From CAYLHQ01 sp964628935 (lineage in GTDB: Bacteria; Acidobacteriota; Polarisedimenticolia; Polarisedimenticolales; DASRJG01): DNA of 15,123 bases. Position 1 is the stretch's first letter; every line of letters begins with the position of its first letter. This document shows positions 6,069-14,220 of the stretch, in pieces. The notes under the pieces were generated by a model. That model searched no databases and had not been told where the DNA came from. It saw nothing but the letters and a program-made list of their open reading frames with translations. The position numbers were made by a program, and so were the translations under genes. The stretch is from contig CAZVOE010000072.1 in NCBI GenBank assembly GCA_964628935.1, positions 1 through 15,123 on the forward strand. Reading direction: 5' to 3'.

Positions 6069-7384
6069 CGGGCCGCCAGCGAGAGAGAGAGCACGGAGTC
6101 GTCGGATCGGAACCACTGCTCGTCCCGGGACCATTCGAGGCGGCCTTCCCATCCTCGATCGACGGCGAGGCATCCGACGGCGAGGCGGATCGAGGTGACG
6201 TCTCCCGCTTCGAGCTCCCCGGAGACGAACGGGACGAGCGCCCTCGATGGAACGCGCCGCGACCACCGCGCCCCTCCGCGCAGGTGCCAGACGTCGTCCT
6301 CCCCGAAGGCGCTGTCGATCAGCCATCCCGCCCTCGCGCGCCAATCGAGGCGGCCGAAGCCGCCGCGCGACTCTCCGGGAATCGCCTCCCACGCGTCGGA
6401 CTCGTGACCGACCTCGAGAACGTTGAGGCTCGTCACCCCGAGCGGGTTCGGCGCCGAGAGGACGTGGTTCGAACGGTGGTAGAACCACCCGCCGGCGCGC
6501 CCGCCTCGGACCGGCGTTTCGAAGCCGACGTGGTAGCGGTACCAGAGATCGCCCGCCTCCGGGGAGTCGAGGACGTTGGCGTCGACCTCCGCGGCGGCCC
6601 GCGTTCCCGACAGGAACGACGGGGTCGCCGCCCGCAGGAGAAGGCGGGCGCTCGCCTCGCCCCCGTCCGAGACGCCGGCGGCGACGAGACCCCCGAGATC
6701 GGCGTCCGAAGGCCCCGGCGGGACGAGCGCGGGGTCCTCGACGATCTCGAACCCGACGAGAAGACCGTCGAGACGCAGTCCGAGCGGATGCCCTCCCGAG
6801 AGCCATCGCGCGTAGAGCGCGAGCGCTCGACCGGGTCCGGCGGGCAGATCGAGCCGCGGCCCGATCTCCCAGTCTGCGTCGAGCTCCGCGCCGGTCCAGA
6901 CGGAGTCGGCGCGCGCCTCGATGCCGACCGCCGCGCCCGAAAAGCGCCAGGTCCAGCCGAGGGCGCCGGCGGCGAGGAGGTCGGCCTCGAGCCCTTCCTC
7001 GCCGAACGCCGCTCCGGCCTCGACACGGGCGCCGATCCCGGCGCGGGGGAGCGGGTCCCGGAACCCCGTGGTCTCCCACGACACGGCGAGTCCCCACAAA
7101 CCCAGACGCCCGTCCCGGTCGACCGCCTCCTGAACGCGCCGGAGCGCCGAGATTTCGAGGATGCCGTGGGGGAGATCCCGCCGAAAGCGGAGGCGGGCGT
7201 CGAGGGAAACGTCGCGGACCGAGAAGGTGAGATCGCCGAGCGTGCGGTCGATCGCGGTCACCGTGTCGAAACCGAGGGAAAGGACGTCGTGATCGGAGCG
7301 ACGGAGATCCACTTCGGCGGCGAGCGTTCCGGTCCCGTCGAGGTCGCCGGCCGACACCCACGCCATGCCTCCCCGGGCGCGCAC
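6062..7384 (-). CDS. Predicted outer-membrane beta-barrel protein (start uncertain)
   Basis: The protein shows alternating polar and hydrophobic strands throughout (for example GDLTFSVRDVSLDARLRFRR) and ends in an aromatic residue (SLSLAARY), as transmembrane beta-barrels do. I do not recognise a named family. The segment FYHRSNH, encoded at 6466-6486, recalls the H-x-S-N motif of lipid A deacylases such as PagL, but the spacing to a Glu does not fit, so this is only a pointer. GTG 7384 has GGAG six bases upstream and gives 440 residues. The frame before it reads LLGTALLASVLAPLPAGSAE, an excellent signal peptide, yet no ATG, GTG, TTG or CTG lies in frame from there back to at least 7500. The real start is therefore unclear, or there is an indel. 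It lies downstream of the GWxTD gene on the same strand and is probably co-transcribed. Confidence 0.65.
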   Translation of the reverse strand: MRARGGMAWVSAGDLDGTGTLAAEVDLRRSDHDVLSLGFDTVTAIDRTLGDLTFSVRDVSLDARLRFRRDLPHGILEISALRRVQEAVDRDGRLGLWGLAVSWETTGFRDPLPRAGIGARVEAGAAFGEEGLEADLLAAGALGWTWRFSGAAVGIEARADSVWTGAELDADWEIGPRLDLPAGPGRALALYARWLSGGHPLGLRLDGLLVGFEIVEDPALVPPGPSDADLGGLVAAGVSDGGEASARLLLRAATPSFLSGTRAAAEVDANVLDSPEAGDLWYRYHVGFETPVRGGRAGGWFYHRSNHVLSAPNPLGVTSLNVLEVGHESDAWEAIPGESRGGFGRLDWRARAGWLIDSAFGEDDVWHLRGGARWSRRVPSRALVPFVSGELEAGDVTSIRLAVGCLAVDRGWEGRLEWSRDEQWFRSDDSVLSLSLAARY

Positions 7385-7451
7385 GGCCCGCTCCGCCGAA
7401 CCGGCCGGAAGCGGGGCGAGAACGGACGCGAGGAGCGCCGTGCCGAGGAGG

Positions 7452-8924
7452 CTACCGGCTTTCCGTGATCCGGAATGGGACTTCCCGCTCGACGTGCGCG
7501 TCCCGATCGTCCTCGATCCGGATCCGCACGCGGTACGACCCGAGGGGCCAGGCGGGGGAGGTGGGGAGAGACCAAGCGAAGACGCCGAGCGGCTCCTCGG
7601 CGGAAGTGGGTTCGCCCAGAGCCGTGTAGCGGCCATCGTCTTCCTCTCCCTCCACGCGGAACAGGGCACGGTAGGGCGGCGCCCCGCCGTACGCCTCGAT
7701 CAGGAGTTGGACCGGCTCTCCGCGCGGAATCGCGGGAGTCTCTCTCGGAACCGCTCGGAACGCGCCGATCGTGAAGGGGGCGTCGTAGGTCGCCATCGCC
7801 GCGTACGGGAGGGGGGAGAGGTTCCCGGCGAGGATCGGGTCGCTCGAGCGGAGGGCCTCTCCCCGCGGAGCGACCTCGATCGTGCCCCGGTAGGCGGCCG
7901 ACGTCTGCGCGTCGGGGTCGACCGCGAGGGCGAGCAGGTCCCAGCTCCCCGCCGGCACGCGGAACCGGGTCTGGGCGACCCTCCCCGCGGGGGAGGGCTC
8001 GACGCGGAAAGCGGCTTCGGAAGCGACGAGAGGGGCGGCGTCCGATCCTCGGGGGGTGAGGCGCGCGACGAGAGCGGTCTCCGAGTCACCCGTCGCCGGC
8101 GGGAGGAAGTAGGTCAGCACGACGAGCGCGTCGCGTTCCCCGGGAGCCTCGAAACGATGCACCTGGATGGGGAGCGGCGCCGACTCGAAGATCTCGTACG
8201 TGTCGACCTGCGCGAGGAGGATCTCCTCCGCGCGGGGGATGTCTTGCATGCGCCCGAGGTCGAGCATCGCCGTCATGCGCGAACCGGTCGAGGGGACGTT
8301 CGACGCGACCCAGTTCGCCCATCCGGAGTTCCGGGAGAGATCCCGGAGGTAGTTCCAGTCGAGGAAGACGCTCGTCAGAAGGGGGTCGTACGAGAGCTTG
8401 AACTCGCCGGTCGAGGAGCGGACGAAGGGGACGACGACGACGGGATCGAGGTCTTTCCGCCCGCCGGGACGTCCGACGTACAGCCAGCGGACGATCCCCT
8501 CGCCCGATCCGGACCCCGAATCGATCCGGACCGTCTCGTCGGACTGGATCTCGTCCGGAGGCCCATGGAGGATGTAAATCTTGCCCCGGTCGGTACGCCA
8601 TCCCGGCCCGGCGCTGTCCCGAAATTTCTCGTTCGCCTCCCGGACGCGCGCCCAGAACATCTGCCGATACTCGTTCTCGTAGGTTCGGGGCGAGGGATCC
8701 CGGCGCGCCCAGAAGCGCTCGATGAACGCCACCCTCTCGTTGTCGGTGCGCAGGCGCCGGAACTCCCGCTCTTCTTCTTTCGTGAGGATGTACCGGATCG
8801 GGCCCTTCGGCCAGTCCTCCAGACGTACGGCCTCTTCCGAGGCGACCGGGGAGGCTGCAGTCCAGACGATGCAGAGGGCCGCGAGCGCCGTGCGGAGCCG
8901 AACGGAGAACCGATGGGGCCGCAT
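7452..8924 (-). CDS. GWxTD-domain secreted protein
   Basis: This 490-residue protein has a signal peptide with an Arg-rich tip, the hydrophobic stretch ALAALCIVWTAAS and a likely cleavage after PVAS (about residue 29). The GWxTD domain follows: RYILTKEEEREF (44-55), IERFWARRDPSP (68-79), GWRTD (108-112) and RGKIYILHGPPDEI (113-126). The rest is beta-rich, with strands such as GSYRVRIRIED near the end. GWxTD proteins are widespread in Acidobacteriota and Bacteroidota and have no established function. ATG 8924 is the only usable start before the signal peptide; codons upstream show no Shine-Dalgarno. A minus-strand TATACT lies seven bases before the ATG, implying a leaderless mRNA. The beta-barrel gene follows on the same strand, and the HEAT lipoprotein gene diverges from the same promoter. 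Confidence 0.88.
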   Translation of the reverse strand: MRPHRFSVRLRTALAALCIVWTAASPVASEEAVRLEDWPKGPIRYILTKEEEREFRRLRTDNERVAFIERFWARRDPSPRTYENEYRQMFWARVREANEKFRDSAGPGWRTDRGKIYILHGPPDEIQSDETVRIDSGSGSGEGIVRWLYVGRPGGRKDLDPVVVVPFVRSSTGEFKLSYDPLLTSVFLDWNYLRDLSRNSGWANWVASNVPSTGSRMTAMLDLGRMQDIPRAEEILLAQVDTYEIFESAPLPIQVHRFEAPGERDALVVLTYFLPPATGDSETALVARLTPRGSDAAPLVASEAAFRVEPSPAGRVAQTRFRVPAGSWDLLALAVDPDAQTSAAYRGTIEVAPRGEALRSSDPILAGNLSPLPYAAMATYDAPFTIGAFRAVPRETPAIPRGEPVQLLIEAYGGAPPYRALFRVEGEEDDGRYTALGEPTSAEEPLGVFAWSLPTSPAWPLGSYRVRIRIEDDRDAHVEREVPFRITESR

Positions 8925-8931
8925 TCGATGC

Positions 8932-8939
8932 AGTATAAT
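8932..8939. promoter_or_regulatory. Overlapping bidirectional -10 elements between the GWxTD and HEAT genes
   Basis: The eight bases AGTATAAT hold TATAAT on the plus strand (8934-8939) and TATACT on the minus strand (8937-8932), so the two -10 elements share four base pairs. Expected transcription starts are near 8946 (+) and 8925 (-). The -35 regions would lie inside or next to the opposite gene; neither shows a good TTGACA match. Symmetric -10 elements are a known cause of divergent transcription in bacteria. Confidence 0.6.
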
Positions 8940-8972
8940 CCGCCGTTCATGTCCGCGAAGCCGGGAGGTCGG

Positions 8973-9998
8973 ATGGCCGGAAGAGGGGACAACGGCGCGA
9001 TGGCGGCGTGTCTGGCCGCGATCTTGCTCATGACGGGGTGCTCTCGGGAGAGCGCCGTGGCCTACAAGGAGCTCACGGACGAAGACCCGAAGGTTCGAAT
9101 GGACGCGGCGCTCCGCATCGGGCAGGCCAAGCCGGAGGACGGGGTGGAGGCTCTGACGTCGTTGCTTGACGACCCGGACGAGTTCGTGCGGATCCAGGCG
9201 GCGGAGTCGCTCGTCCTCCTCGAGGACCCGAAGGCCGTTCCCTCGCTCCTCGCGGCGGCGGGCGATCCGCTCGGCACCGTCCGCCTGGCCGCCTATAAGG
9301 GACTCGGCCGGATGCGGGACCCTTCCGCCATCCCCACCCTCGCGAACGGCCTGTACGAGGAGGACGAGACCCTCCGCGTCGCGGCCGCCAAGGCGCTCGC
9401 CGAAATCCCCGGCGAGGAGTCGCTCTCGGCGCTCCTGTCGATCGCGATGCAAGACGAGCACGAGCAGGTCCGCGAGTTGGTCGTCCGAGTCATCGGCCAG
9501 CGCAGGGTCCGGGAGGCGGTCCCGAAGCTCGAGGGAATGCTCGGCGCCGAGTCGGACCTCGTCCGGGCCAACGCGGCGCTCATCCTCCGCGGTCTGTCGG
9601 ACGCCTCGTCGGTCCCGGCCCTCACTCGGGCTCTCGAGGATCCCTACTACAAGGTCCGAAGCCTCGCGGCGCACGCCCTGTCGACGCTCGCGGCGGACGA
9701 TCCGGAGGTCTCGGCATCCTTGCGCGCGTCGCTCGCACGGGAAGAGAAGCCGATCACCCGGGTCGATCTCGCGTGGAGCCTCGCGCGATGCGGAGACCGC
9801 TCGGGCATGCCGATCCTCCGGGAACAGCTGTTCCGCGGGAACCCGGAGGACGTGCGCGCGGAGGCCGCGCTCGCCCTCGGCGAGGTCGGAGAGGCGCAGG
9901 ACGCGCCCCTCCTCGAGAAGGCGATGCAGGACAAGAAGGGACTCGTGAGATCCGCAGCGTTCAAGTCCCTCGAGAAACTGAAGGAGAGGAATCACTGA
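8973..9998 (+). CDS. HEAT-repeat lipoprotein
   Basis: The 341-residue product begins with a short signal peptide ending in LLMTGC, a lipobox-like sequence with the lipidated Cys at about 23, so it is probably anchored to a membrane facing the periplasm. The rest consists of about ten HEAT/PBS-lyase-type repeats of about 30 residues, each with a 'D..VR..AA..L' core such as DPKVRMDAALRIG, DEFVRIQAAESL, SDLVRANAAL, YYKVRSLAAHAL and PEDVRAEAALALG. HEAT arrays are protein-binding scaffolds. ATG 8973 was chosen because GGGAGG lies four bases upstream and it gives a normal signal-peptide length. ATG 8949 is in frame too and would make a nearly leaderless mRNA. The stop overlaps the bactofilin start by one base (TGATG), so the two are translationally coupled and perhaps work together. 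Confidence 0.85.
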   Translation: MAGRGDNGAMAACLAAILLMTGCSRESAVAYKELTDEDPKVRMDAALRIGQAKPEDGVEALTSLLDDPDEFVRIQAAESLVLLEDPKAVPSLLAAAGDPLGTVRLAAYKGLGRMRDPSAIPTLANGLYEEDETLRVAAAKALAEIPGEESLSALLSIAMQDEHEQVRELVVRVIGQRRVREAVPKLEGMLGAESDLVRANAALILRGLSDASSVPALTRALEDPYYKVRSLAAHALSTLAADDPEVSASLRASLAREEKPITRVDLAWSLARCGDRSGMPILREQLFRGNPEDVRAEAALALGEVGEAQDAPLLEKAMQDKKGLVRSAAFKSLEKLKERNH

Positions 9999-10489
9999 TG
10001 TTCGGAACCCCGGATCGCACCGGAATCGGCGGATCGACCGCCCAGACGTCGGGAACGCCCTCGGCGGCGTCTTCGGACAGGGGGAAGCAGATGGAGAAGC
10101 TCGTCAACATCGGCCAGTCGATTTCCATCAAGGGGGAGTTGACCGGGAACGAGGACCTCACGATCGAAGGGAAGGTCGACGGGAAGGTCGTCCTCAAGGA
10201 CCACAACCTCACGATCGGGGCGAACGGACGGATCACGGCCGAGATCCACGCCAAGACCGTCCTCGTCCTCGGCGAGGTCGTCGGGAACGTGACCGCGGAC
10301 GACAAGGTCGAGGTCGCGGCGACGGGCTCGATGCGAGGGGACATCCTGGCGCCGAGGGTCGTCCTCGCCGATGGCGCGCGTTTCAAAGGGGCGATCGACA
10401 TGGACCGGAAGCCCGGCGCGCCCAGCGGATCTCCCTCCAAGGCCGAGACGGTCCCCGCGGGTGCCGGCGCCAAGCCCACCACGGTGTAG
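9998..10489 (+). CDS. Bactofilin
   Basis: The 163-residue protein has the bactofilin (DUF583) layout: a low-complexity N-terminal tail (1-35), a central right-handed beta-helix (about 37-136) of short repeated strands, and a Pro/Ala/Gly-rich C-terminal tail. Typical pieces are ISIKGELTGNEDLTIEGKVD, LTIGANGRITAEIHAKTVLV and GSMRGDILAPRVVLADGARF with the usual final 'KGAIDM'. Bactofilins polymerise without nucleotides into cytoskeletal filaments that position cell-wall or other machinery. The start has AAGGAGAGG upstream and overlaps the HEAT lipoprotein stop by one base. No membrane-targeting helix is visible. Confidence 0.95.
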   Translation: MFGTPDRTGIGGSTAQTSGTPSAASSDRGKQMEKLVNIGQSISIKGELTGNEDLTIEGKVDGKVVLKDHNLTIGANGRITAEIHAKTVLVLGEVVGNVTADDKVEVAATGSMRGDILAPRVVLADGARFKGAIDMDRKPGAPSGSPSKAETVPAGAGAKPTTV

Positions 10490-10498
10490 GATTCCGGC

Positions 10499-11136
<638 letters not shown>

Positions 11137-11149
11137 ACGTCCCGCCGCT

Positions 11150-12946
11150 TCAGAACCCGCACTCCTTCCCACGGTTTCGCTCCTCGAGCCAGGCTTCGAG
11201 GGGGCGGAAGTAGTCGAGCATCGCCCGGGTGCTCAGGTCCTCTCCGGTCGTCCTCCGGAGAAGCTGCCGCCAGTCCTCCGTTTGCCCCTTCTCGAGGATC
11301 GAGCGCAGGAAGTCCCCGACGTCCTTGCGGCCGAAGTAGTTCGCGTCGTGCGGGTCGGTCTTCAGGATCTTCCGGCTGATGTGGTCGTGGAGCTGGTACT
11401 TGAGAACGGTCGCGAAGGCGTAGTCGTAGTACTGGGCCGGGTCGTCGTTCACGTGCGTCTTCGTCGCGGCGTCGGCGTACTCCTCCCCTCGCGGGGCTGG
11501 AGGATCGACCCCCTGGAACTCGGCGACGTACCGCCACCAGCGAGCGTTCCACTCCGAAGGGGCAAGCGGCTCCGCGTACAGGTCGCGCTCCCAGTGGGAC
11601 ATCGTGCCGGCGGCCCAGGCGAGGAACGGAACGGTCTCCGAGAAGGCCTCGTTCAGCAACCACGCGGTCCGATCGACGTCGGCCCCCGCCGGGAGGACGC
11701 CGGCCTGGCGCAAGTAGGGGACCTGCAGCGAAGCGATCGTGATCAGCTCGCCGATCCCCTCGTGAAAGCCCCGGTTCGCCCCGCCCCGCAGGAGGACGGG
11801 GACCTCCGGACGCGTGTACGCGAGGTAGTAGTACACGTGGCCGAGCTCGTGGTGGGCCGTCCCGAACCAGCGCGCGTTCGCCTGCACCGACATCAGCGAC
11901 CGGACGTCGTCGCCGAGATCCATGTGCCAGGCCGACGCGTGGGTGTTCTTCTTCCGTTCGGAGCCCGGGGGGACGGGGTAGAGGTCGGAGCGCTCCCAGA
12001 ACGACTCCGGGAGTTCCGGGAATCCCATCGACACGTAGAATCGCTCGGCCTGCTCGACGATCCACTCGGGGGTCCGGTCGCGGAAGTACGGATCGAGATC
12101 GACCCCCGCGACGATCCCGTCCCAGTTCTGCGCCCAGCGGTTGTCGATCCAGTGCGCCGGGATGCGTTCGGGGACGGGCTGCCCGTACCGTTCGGCGAGG
12201 AGATGTTTCGCGTAGCAGTGGAGCTGCTCGTACAGGGGGCGCGTTTCCTCCACCCACGTGCGGAGCATCTTCATCATCTCGTCCGAGGTCATCCCGTAGT
12301 CCGCGACCTGCAGGTCGAAGTACGACGCGTACCCCATCTCCCGAGCGACCTCGTTCCGGAGGCGCTGGAGCTCGCGGAGTCCCTCCCGGAGCGCGGGCCC
12401 CGTCTCCTTGCTCGCGTTCCACGCGCGCAGGCGCTCGTCGAGGTCTCGGGATCGGCCGAGGATGTCGTCGATCTCGTTCGCCGTCACCGGACGGACGCAG
12501 CGGTCGTCCTTCCGCTCGAGGCAGAACGCGAAAGAGTCGAGCGTGCTCGACTGCCGCCCTTCGGCCTCGACGCGGGCGGCCACTACCTCGGGGATCGTCC
12601 CGGGGCTCTCGGCCGCGTTCAGGAGGACCCGCTCGAGTTGACGCACGACCAGGGGCTCGAGGGACTCCCGGGCGTCCAGGAATCTCCGCGCCGCCTCGAT
12701 GACGGCGCGGTTCCCCTGCACCGCCGCGAGGGCCTTCCCCGCCGCGACGCGGGCGCCGTCGTGTTCGGGGGTCACGTCGGTCGAGGCCAGCCATTGGGCG
12801 TTCGATGCGACGGTGTAAACCCCCCGATAGATCGAGGCGTACGTCTCGAGGAAGCGCGACGCGTCCTCTCCGATCGGGCGCGGTGCGGGCGAGGGGGCGC
12901 AATGGGCGAGGGGGATAACCAAGACGAGGGCGAGAATCGGGCGCAC
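11150..12946 (-). CDS. Peptidase M2 (angiotensin-converting-enzyme family) peptidyl-dipeptidase, exported
   Basis: This 598-residue zinc metallopeptidase has HHELGH at 365-370, giving the zinc ligands H366 and H370 and catalytic E367. The third ligand is E396 in GANRGFHEGIGE. In human ACE the corresponding order is HEMGH and NPGFHEAIGD; this protein has two more residues between them. The C-terminal part also follows ACE, with YQLHDHI and a final STRAMLDYFRPLEAWLEE. Such enzymes remove C-terminal dipeptides from peptides. The GTG start at 12946 has GGAGGA five bases upstream and gives a signal peptide with IPLAHC at its end. C16 could be lipidated, although His before the Cys is unusual. It converges on the methyltransferase with 13 bases between stops and diverges from the aminotransferase gene. 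Confidence 0.93.
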   Translation of the reverse strand: MRPILALVLVIPLAHCAPSPAPRPIGEDASRFLETYASIYRGVYTVASNAQWLASTDVTPEHDGARVAAGKALAAVQGNRAVIEAARRFLDARESLEPLVVRQLERVLLNAAESPGTIPEVVAARVEAEGRQSSTLDSFAFCLERKDDRCVRPVTANEIDDILGRSRDLDERLRAWNASKETGPALREGLRELQRLRNEVAREMGYASYFDLQVADYGMTSDEMMKMLRTWVEETRPLYEQLHCYAKHLLAERYGQPVPERIPAHWIDNRWAQNWDGIVAGVDLDPYFRDRTPEWIVEQAERFYVSMGFPELPESFWERSDLYPVPPGSERKKNTHASAWHMDLGDDVRSLMSVQANARWFGTAHHELGHVYYYLAYTRPEVPVLLRGGANRGFHEGIGELITIASLQVPYLRQAGVLPAGADVDRTAWLLNEAFSETVPFLAWAAGTMSHWERDLYAEPLAPSEWNARWWRYVAEFQGVDPPAPRGEEYADAATKTHVNDDPAQYYDYAFATVLKYQLHDHISRKILKTDPHDANYFGRKDVGDFLRSILEKGQTEDWRQLLRRTTGEDLSTRAMLDYFRPLEAWLEERNRGKECGF

Positions 12947-12974
12947 GACGTTCCTCCGGGATCGGGAGAGGAGC

Positions 12975-12980
12975 AGGATA
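12975..12980 (-). promoter_or_regulatory. Possible -10 element of the peptidase M2 gene
   Basis: TATCCT on the minus strand is the same hexamer as the -10 of the ABC operon promoter. Transcription would begin near 12968, giving a 22-base leader with GGAGGA before the GTG start. No convincing -35 lies 16-18 bases upstream, so the call is tentative. Confidence 0.35.
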
Positions 12981-12997
12981 GCCCGGTCTCTTCCGGT

Positions 12998-13027
12998 TTG
13001 CCTCGGTCTCGGTCCGTGCGCTACCTT
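12998..13027 (+). promoter_or_regulatory. Promoter of the aminotransferase gene
   Basis: TTGCCT (12998-13003), an 18-base spacer and TACCTT (13022-13027) match the sigma-70 consensus at 4 of 6 positions in each box. Transcription would begin near 13034, two bases before the ATG at 13036. No Shine-Dalgarno is visible, so the mRNA is probably leaderless. Confidence 0.45.
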
Positions 13028-13035
13028 CCGGCCCG

Positions 13036-14220
13036 ATGCTCGCGACGCGCCTCGACTCGATCGCGCTCTCTCCGACCTTCCGCGTGAACGCCCTCGCACG
13101 CTCCCTCCGAGAGAGGGGGGTGGACGTCGTCGATCTGAGCGTCGGTGAGCCGGACTTTCCGACGCCGGGGCCGGTGAAGGAGGCGGGGAAGGCGGCGATC
13201 GACCGAGACCTGACCCGCTACACCGCGAACGAGGGGACGCTCGCGCTCCGGCAGGCGATCGCCGCGAAGCTCCTCCGCGACAACAACCTCGCCTACGAGC
13301 CGTCCGAGATCGTCGTCTCCCCCGGCGCCAAGGCGAGCCTCTTCTGCGCGACGATGGCGCTCTTCGAACCCGGAGACGAGGTGCTGGTTCCCTCGCCGTA
13401 CTGGGTCTCGCATCCCGAAATGGTCCGCCTCGCGGGGGCGGTCCCGGTCTTCGTTCCCGCGCGCGAGGAACGGGGGTTTCGGGTCGATCCCGCCGCCCTC
13501 GAGGCGGCGATCACTCCCCGGACGCGCGGCCTGATCCTCAACTATCCCTCGAATCCGACCGGGGCGACCTACGCGCAAGACGAGCTCCGCGCGATCGGCG
13601 ACCTGTGCGTCCGCAGGAACCTCGTGATTCTCGCGGACGAGATCTACGAGAAGCTCGTGTACGACGGGCGCGCCTTCACGGGGATCGCGTCCCTCGATCC
13701 GGCCTTCCGGGCCCGCACCGTCGTGGTGAACGGCATGAGCAAGGCGTACGCGATGACCGGCTGGCGCGTCGGCTTCGCGGCGGCCCCGAAGGAGATCGCG
13801 GAGGCGATCGCGCGCGTACAGAGCCACAGCACGGGACACCCGGCCTCGATGTCCCAAGAAGCCTCCCTCGCCGCGCTCGTCGGCGGAGACGAGACGATCG
13901 CGGCGATGCGCATCGAGTTCGAGCGCCGGCGGGACGAGGTGGTTCGCTCGCTGTCGGGGATCCCGGGGGTCACGTGCGTTCGCCCCCAAGGGGCGTTCTA
14001 CGCCTTTCCGAACGTCTCCGGGCTCTTCGGCCGCCCCTTGCGCGACGGCGCGGCGGTGCGGAGCGGACAGGAGGTGGCGGTGCGGCTTCTCGAGAAAGCC
14101 CACGTCGCGGTGGTTCCCGGGGAGGCGTTCGGCTCGGCGCGCCACGTGCGGTTCTCGTTCGCCTGCTCGATGGAGCGATTGCGGGAGGGGCTCGCGCGGA
14201 CCGCGGAGGCGCTGTCCTGA
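13036..14220 (+). CDS. Pyridoxal-phosphate aspartate aminotransferase-type enzyme (class I, fold type I)
   Basis: The 394-residue protein closely follows the Thermus/Bacillus-type (I-gamma, or 1b) aspartate aminotransferases. It has VDLSVGEPDFPTP (32-44), YTANEGTLALRQAI, the NYPSNPTGA motif with N173, ADEIYEKLVYD with D201, and MSKAYAMTGWRVGF with the PLP-binding lysine K236. The substrate-carboxylate arginine lies in HVRFSFACS near the end. The enzyme should transfer the amino group between aspartate and 2-oxoglutarate. Some 1b members also act on prephenate in aromatic amino acid synthesis, which cannot be excluded here. ATG 13036 is preceded by a -10-like TACCTT and no Shine-Dalgarno. The stop overlaps the presumed CTG start of the next gene. 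Confidence 0.94.
   Translation: MLATRLDSIALSPTFRVNALARSLRERGVDVVDLSVGEPDFPTPGPVKEAGKAAIDRDLTRYTANEGTLALRQAIAAKLLRDNNLAYEPSEIVVSPGAKASLFCATMALFEPGDEVLVPSPYWVSHPEMVRLAGAVPVFVPAREERGFRVDPAALEAAITPRTRGLILNYPSNPTGATYAQDELRAIGDLCVRRNLVILADEIYEKLVYDGRAFTGIASLDPAFRARTVVVNGMSKAYAMTGWRVGFAAAPKEIAEAIARVQSHSTGHPASMSQEASLAALVGGDETIAAMRIEFERRRDEVVRSLSGIPGVTCVRPQGAFYAFPNVSGLFGRPLRDGAAVRSGQEVAVRLLEKAHVAVVPGEAFGSARHVRFSFACSMERLREGLARTAEALS
14205..14209 (+). promoter_or_regulatory. Ribosome-binding site GGAGG for a CTG start
   Basis: GGAGG at the end of the aminotransferase gene lies seven bases before CTG 14217, the ideal distance. No ATG, GTG or TTG exists in that frame near the beginning of the DUF2723 protein, so this site supports CTG initiation. 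Confidence 0.5.

Noticed and set aside
4251..7361. Long minus-strand open frame of over 1000 codons
   Set aside because: It runs antisense to the GldG-like and DUF4340 genes and out of frame through the barrel gene. Its translation is Arg/Gly/Pro low-complexity, the expected shadow of GC-rich coding DNA.
7452..7456. Programmed +1 frameshift joining the GWxTD protein to the barrel
   Set aside because: The TAG context (CGG TAG C) is not slippery, and the product would carry a signal peptide in its middle. A missing start or indel is more likely.
7365..8948. Plus-strand open frame leading into the HEAT lipoprotein
   Set aside because: It is antisense to the GWxTD gene, which has recognisable motifs and a signal peptide. 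The lipoprotein signal peptide begins only at 8949 or 8973.
8925..9995. Upstream extension of the GWxTD frame on the minus strand
   Set aside because: It is antisense to the HEAT repeats. The signal peptide at ATG 8924 marks the true beginning.
11282..13087. 601-codon plus-strand open frame
   Set aside because: It is antisense to the peptidase M2 gene, whose zinc-binding and ACE motifs are unmistakable.
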